The notes below the pieces were generated by a model that searched no databases, was not told the origin of the DNA, and worked only from the letters and a program-made list of their open reading frames with translations. This document shows positions 38,110 through 40,098 of a DNA stretch of 40,098 nucleotides, in pieces. The stretch is from Clostridia bacterium. Lineage in GTDB: Bacteria; Bacillota; Clostridia; Christensenellales; Borkfalkiaceae. The stretch spans positions 1 through 40,098 of the forward strand of contig JAFTHW010000031.1 of the NCBI GenBank assembly GCA_017457225.1. Reading direction: 5' to 3'. Positions within the stretch are counted from its first letter, which is position 1; each line of letters starts with the position of its first letter. Both the position numbers and the translations under genes were made by a program.

Positions 38110-40098
38110 TTAAGTATTGGAAACAATCTCTACGCCGTTGACTACCCAACGGATATTGCCTACATACAAGCAATACGATCCTTCGCCTTCAGGATGTTCG
38201 ACATTTATAATGAAACCGGATCTCTTTCGCCCATTTTCTTCGTAATCTTTATAAATATCATAAGCCGACATCTCAAAGGTATACCATTGTCCTGGGATTG
38301 CAATAAATGCTTCATCGTTAATCGTTATAGCGCCACTCATTGATTCTAGGTATACGTCCATTTTTACGGTAACGCCTTGATTATAAAACGTAGCCATTTC
38401 GGCCAAGGACAACCCAGGGCAAATATATGCTCCGCTAGATCCTGTAAAATTGCTAGTGTTGGAAATTTTTAAAACATTGGAAACATCGGCATATTCCGTC
38501 ACATATTCCACTTCCGCAATCCCTTCTTCCGTGGAGCCAAACGTTTGAATATTTCTAACCATATCTTCATCGATTTCGTGATATGCAGGCAATTCATAAT
38601 CCGCCCCTCTATTAATTCGGATGTTGCTTAAGTAGTAGCAATAATCCCTCAGTTCCTCTTCATTATCCTCTTGATCAATAACAAGGAAGTAGAATCCCCT
38701 ACTATACGGCAAGCCCAAATTCATATGATCGACCAAATCTGCAAGATCCATTGAAACTGTAAACCAATTAACTTCGTCCGAATGACTTGTTACAAAGGTG
38801 TCCATATAACCGGAATACGAACTCCCTATGTCATACAAACCTAGCGAATACCGCAACATTGTAGAGATCTTCATTTCATCTGACAAAGCACCAATATCAA
38901 TATTTACCGTTGCGTTCGGATATTTTTGCAGGACTTGCTCGTACACCGAAACGTCGTATTTCGGAGTAATATACAATCCGTTATACCCATCTAAATTCGT
39001 ACCGTTCGTCTTAACTTTTATTACACCTTCTCGACCACTGAAATCCGAAAGATACTCAAGCGTTGCTCCTGACGTTTCATCTCCTATACCACTAGAAGTT
39101 GCCGAATAGGCAACTGCGCCATACGCCATCGGCGCCGACGTTTTTTGGTAGTCAAAACTATTCCACGTCAACGCTTCGATCCTAACGTTCGTTACGTAGA
39201 ACGAATAATTGTCCGTTGCATTCAACCCAATGGATACGAAAGATCCTTTCGTAGAACTCACGTTGCCCATATTGTCCCAATTGTCGATCAACGTCGCCAA
39301 AGAGATTTTCAACGTTACCCACTCATTTCCTTCATAGTCAGAAAACCCGTGGTCATACTTATCGTTCGTTTGCAGGATTGTTGCACCGTCTAACTCGTCG
39401 GAATCCCACCATACGTCTACGTTGACCGTCGCCTGAGGGAACACAGCAACGATTTCTTCGTAATACGATTTGTCGTATATTGCCTCGATCACGATACCGT
39501 TGATTTGATCATAATCACTCAGTGTCTTAACTTGATAAACGCCTGTCTCGCCTTCAAATTCGTCCAAATATACGATCTTACCTTTCGATGTCGACTTTAC
39601 GCCGTTGCATACGTAATACACCTTACCTTCACTAATTGCACTTGGAGTATAACTATTGAACCACGCGTTTTCACACTTGTAAATCGAAGGCGGAGTTTCT
39701 TCCGAGGATTCTTCCTCGCTGCTTTCTTCTTCAGAACTCTCTGCAGGCGAGCTTACCACTTTAGAAGATTCTTCGGGATCGAGCGTTTCCTCTTCACTCG
39801 CCGTCGTCTCAAGCGTCAAATCCGCCATATAAATAACGTAATTTCCCGTTACCGTCGCCGTACTGGAGCTAAAGCCTACCAATGCCGCAGACGCTCCGTT
39901 ACCGTCGCCGCCTACGCCTTGTTTATCCCAGTTCGTAAGCAATACCGAAAGCGATACTTCAAACTTTTGCCATACGTTCGCAGTCGTATCCTTTAAATTA
40001 TCTCTATGATACGAAACTTCTTTGTTGACCGTAATTTGGTCTACGCCCATCAAATCTTCCCAATACAGATTGAACGTTACTTTCGCGTTAGGATCAAC
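38110..40098 (-). CDS. Repeat-containing extracellular protein (partial, 5' end beyond window)
   Basis: 662 visible residues; the frame is open to the window edge, so the N terminus is missing. Four tandem beta-sandwich-like repeats of about 150-170 residues are recognisable. Each has P-N-A-T-V-N-I-D type strands, a W-x-T-x-x-x-S-L-x-x-L-x-x-N-W-D type segment, and ends with Y-x-F-Y-V-x-N-V-R-I-E or a variant. This is the look of carbohydrate-binding (jelly-roll) modules. A Ser/Glu-rich linker separates the first and second repeats. It probably binds glycans outside the cell or particle (inference). It sits 32 nt upstream of the anchored 1104-residue protein and likely acts with it. Confidence 0.8.
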   Translation of the reverse strand, partial: VDPNAKVTFNLYWEDLMGVDQITVNKEVSYHRDNLKDTTANVWQKFEVSLSVLLTNWDKQGVGGDGNGASAALVGFSSSTATVTGNYVIYMADLTLETTASEEETLDPEESSKVVSSPAESSEEESSEEESSEETPPSIYKCENAWFNSYTPSAISEGKVYYVCNGVKSTSKGKIVYLDEFEGETGVYQVKTLSDYDQINGIVIEAIYDKSYYEEIVAVFPQATVNVDVWWDSDELDGATILQTNDKYDHGFSDYEGNEWVTLKISLATLIDNWDNMGNVSSTKGSFVSIGLNATDNYSFYVTNVRIEALTWNSFDYQKTSAPMAYGAVAYSATSSGIGDETSGATLEYLSDFSGREGVIKVKTNGTNLDGYNGLYITPKYDVSVYEQVLQKYPNATVNIDIGALSDEMKISTMLRYSLGLYDIGSSYSGYMDTFVTSHSDEVNWFTVSMDLADLVDHMNLGLPYSRGFYFLVIDQEDNEEELRDYCYYLSNIRINRGADYELPAYHEIDEDMVRNIQTFGSTEEGIAEVEYVTEYADVSNVLKISNTSNFTGSSGAYICPGLSLAEMATFYNQGVTVKMDVYLESMSGAITINDEAFIAIPGQWYTFEMSAYDIYKDYEENGRKRSGFIINVEHPEGEGSYCLYVGNIRWVVNGVEIVSNT

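Noticed and set aside
1-40098. CRISPR array or insertion sequence
   Set aside because: No regularly spaced long direct repeats and no transposase-like protein found in any frame.

Overview
The window looks like a chromosomal segment of an uncultured anaerobic, probably spore-forming Clostridia-type Firmicute. The grounds are a three-subunit NADH-linked [FeFe] hydrogenase operon, a complete spoIIA operon (spoIIAA-spoIIAB-sigF), Firmicutes-style AGGAG ribosome binding sites, the prs-pth-mfd-parvulin lipoprotein order, and tandem BcrA-type ABC transporters beside an OmpR-family two-component system. Species-level identity cannot be read from the sequence.

Layout. 1-360: tRNA cluster (His, Gln, Lys-TTT, Lys-CTT) with a terminator. 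680-1603: flavin reductase and cupin genes (minus). 1864-6017: hydCBA operon (plus). 6061-14159: a hypothetical protein, a parvulin-like lipoprotein, mfd, pth and prs (minus). 14392-17173: tadA, an M14 peptidase, rlmH and a CPBP protease (minus). 17257-18769: spoIIA operon (minus). 18969-19137: tRNA-CAT and tRNA-Asp (plus). 19232-28298: an envelope-stress type locus on the minus strand. It reads, in transcription order, response regulator, histidine kinase, membrane protein and small membrane protein; then two tandem ATPase/permease pairs; then a paralogous small membrane protein, a coiled-coil protein and cardiolipin synthase. 28378-29292: diacylglycerol-kinase family lipid kinase.

From about 29.48 kb to the right edge the content changes to what appears to be an integrated mobile element. 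Its left end is marked by a 25-nt fragment matching a tRNA 3' end (29479-29503) followed by a terminator. Next come a hairpin-rich non-coding region, a replication-initiator-like protein with a DnaI/DnaC-like zinc motif, a small winged-helix protein, a second structured non-coding region, two small XRE regulators, a membrane-anchored P-loop ATPase (Zot/FtsK-HerA-like), a 36-residue single-TM protein, a 1104-residue secreted protein with a C-terminal membrane anchor, and a very large repeat-containing secreted-type protein that runs off the window. The order (initiator, regulator, ATPase, tiny TM protein, anchored adsorption-like protein) recalls filamentous (inovirus-like) phages. No relaxase, integrase or HUH initiator is visible, so this is a hypothesis.

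The clearest regulatory signal is a pair of promoters (21564-21639 and 25158-25233) with the same architecture: six hexamers spaced exactly 11 bp apart and a -10 box at the same offset. They head the ABC operon and the operon containing cls. A simpler TTTACA-N5-TTTACA pair precedes the response regulator itself. This suggests that one OmpR-family regulator controls the whole 19.2-28.3 kb block.
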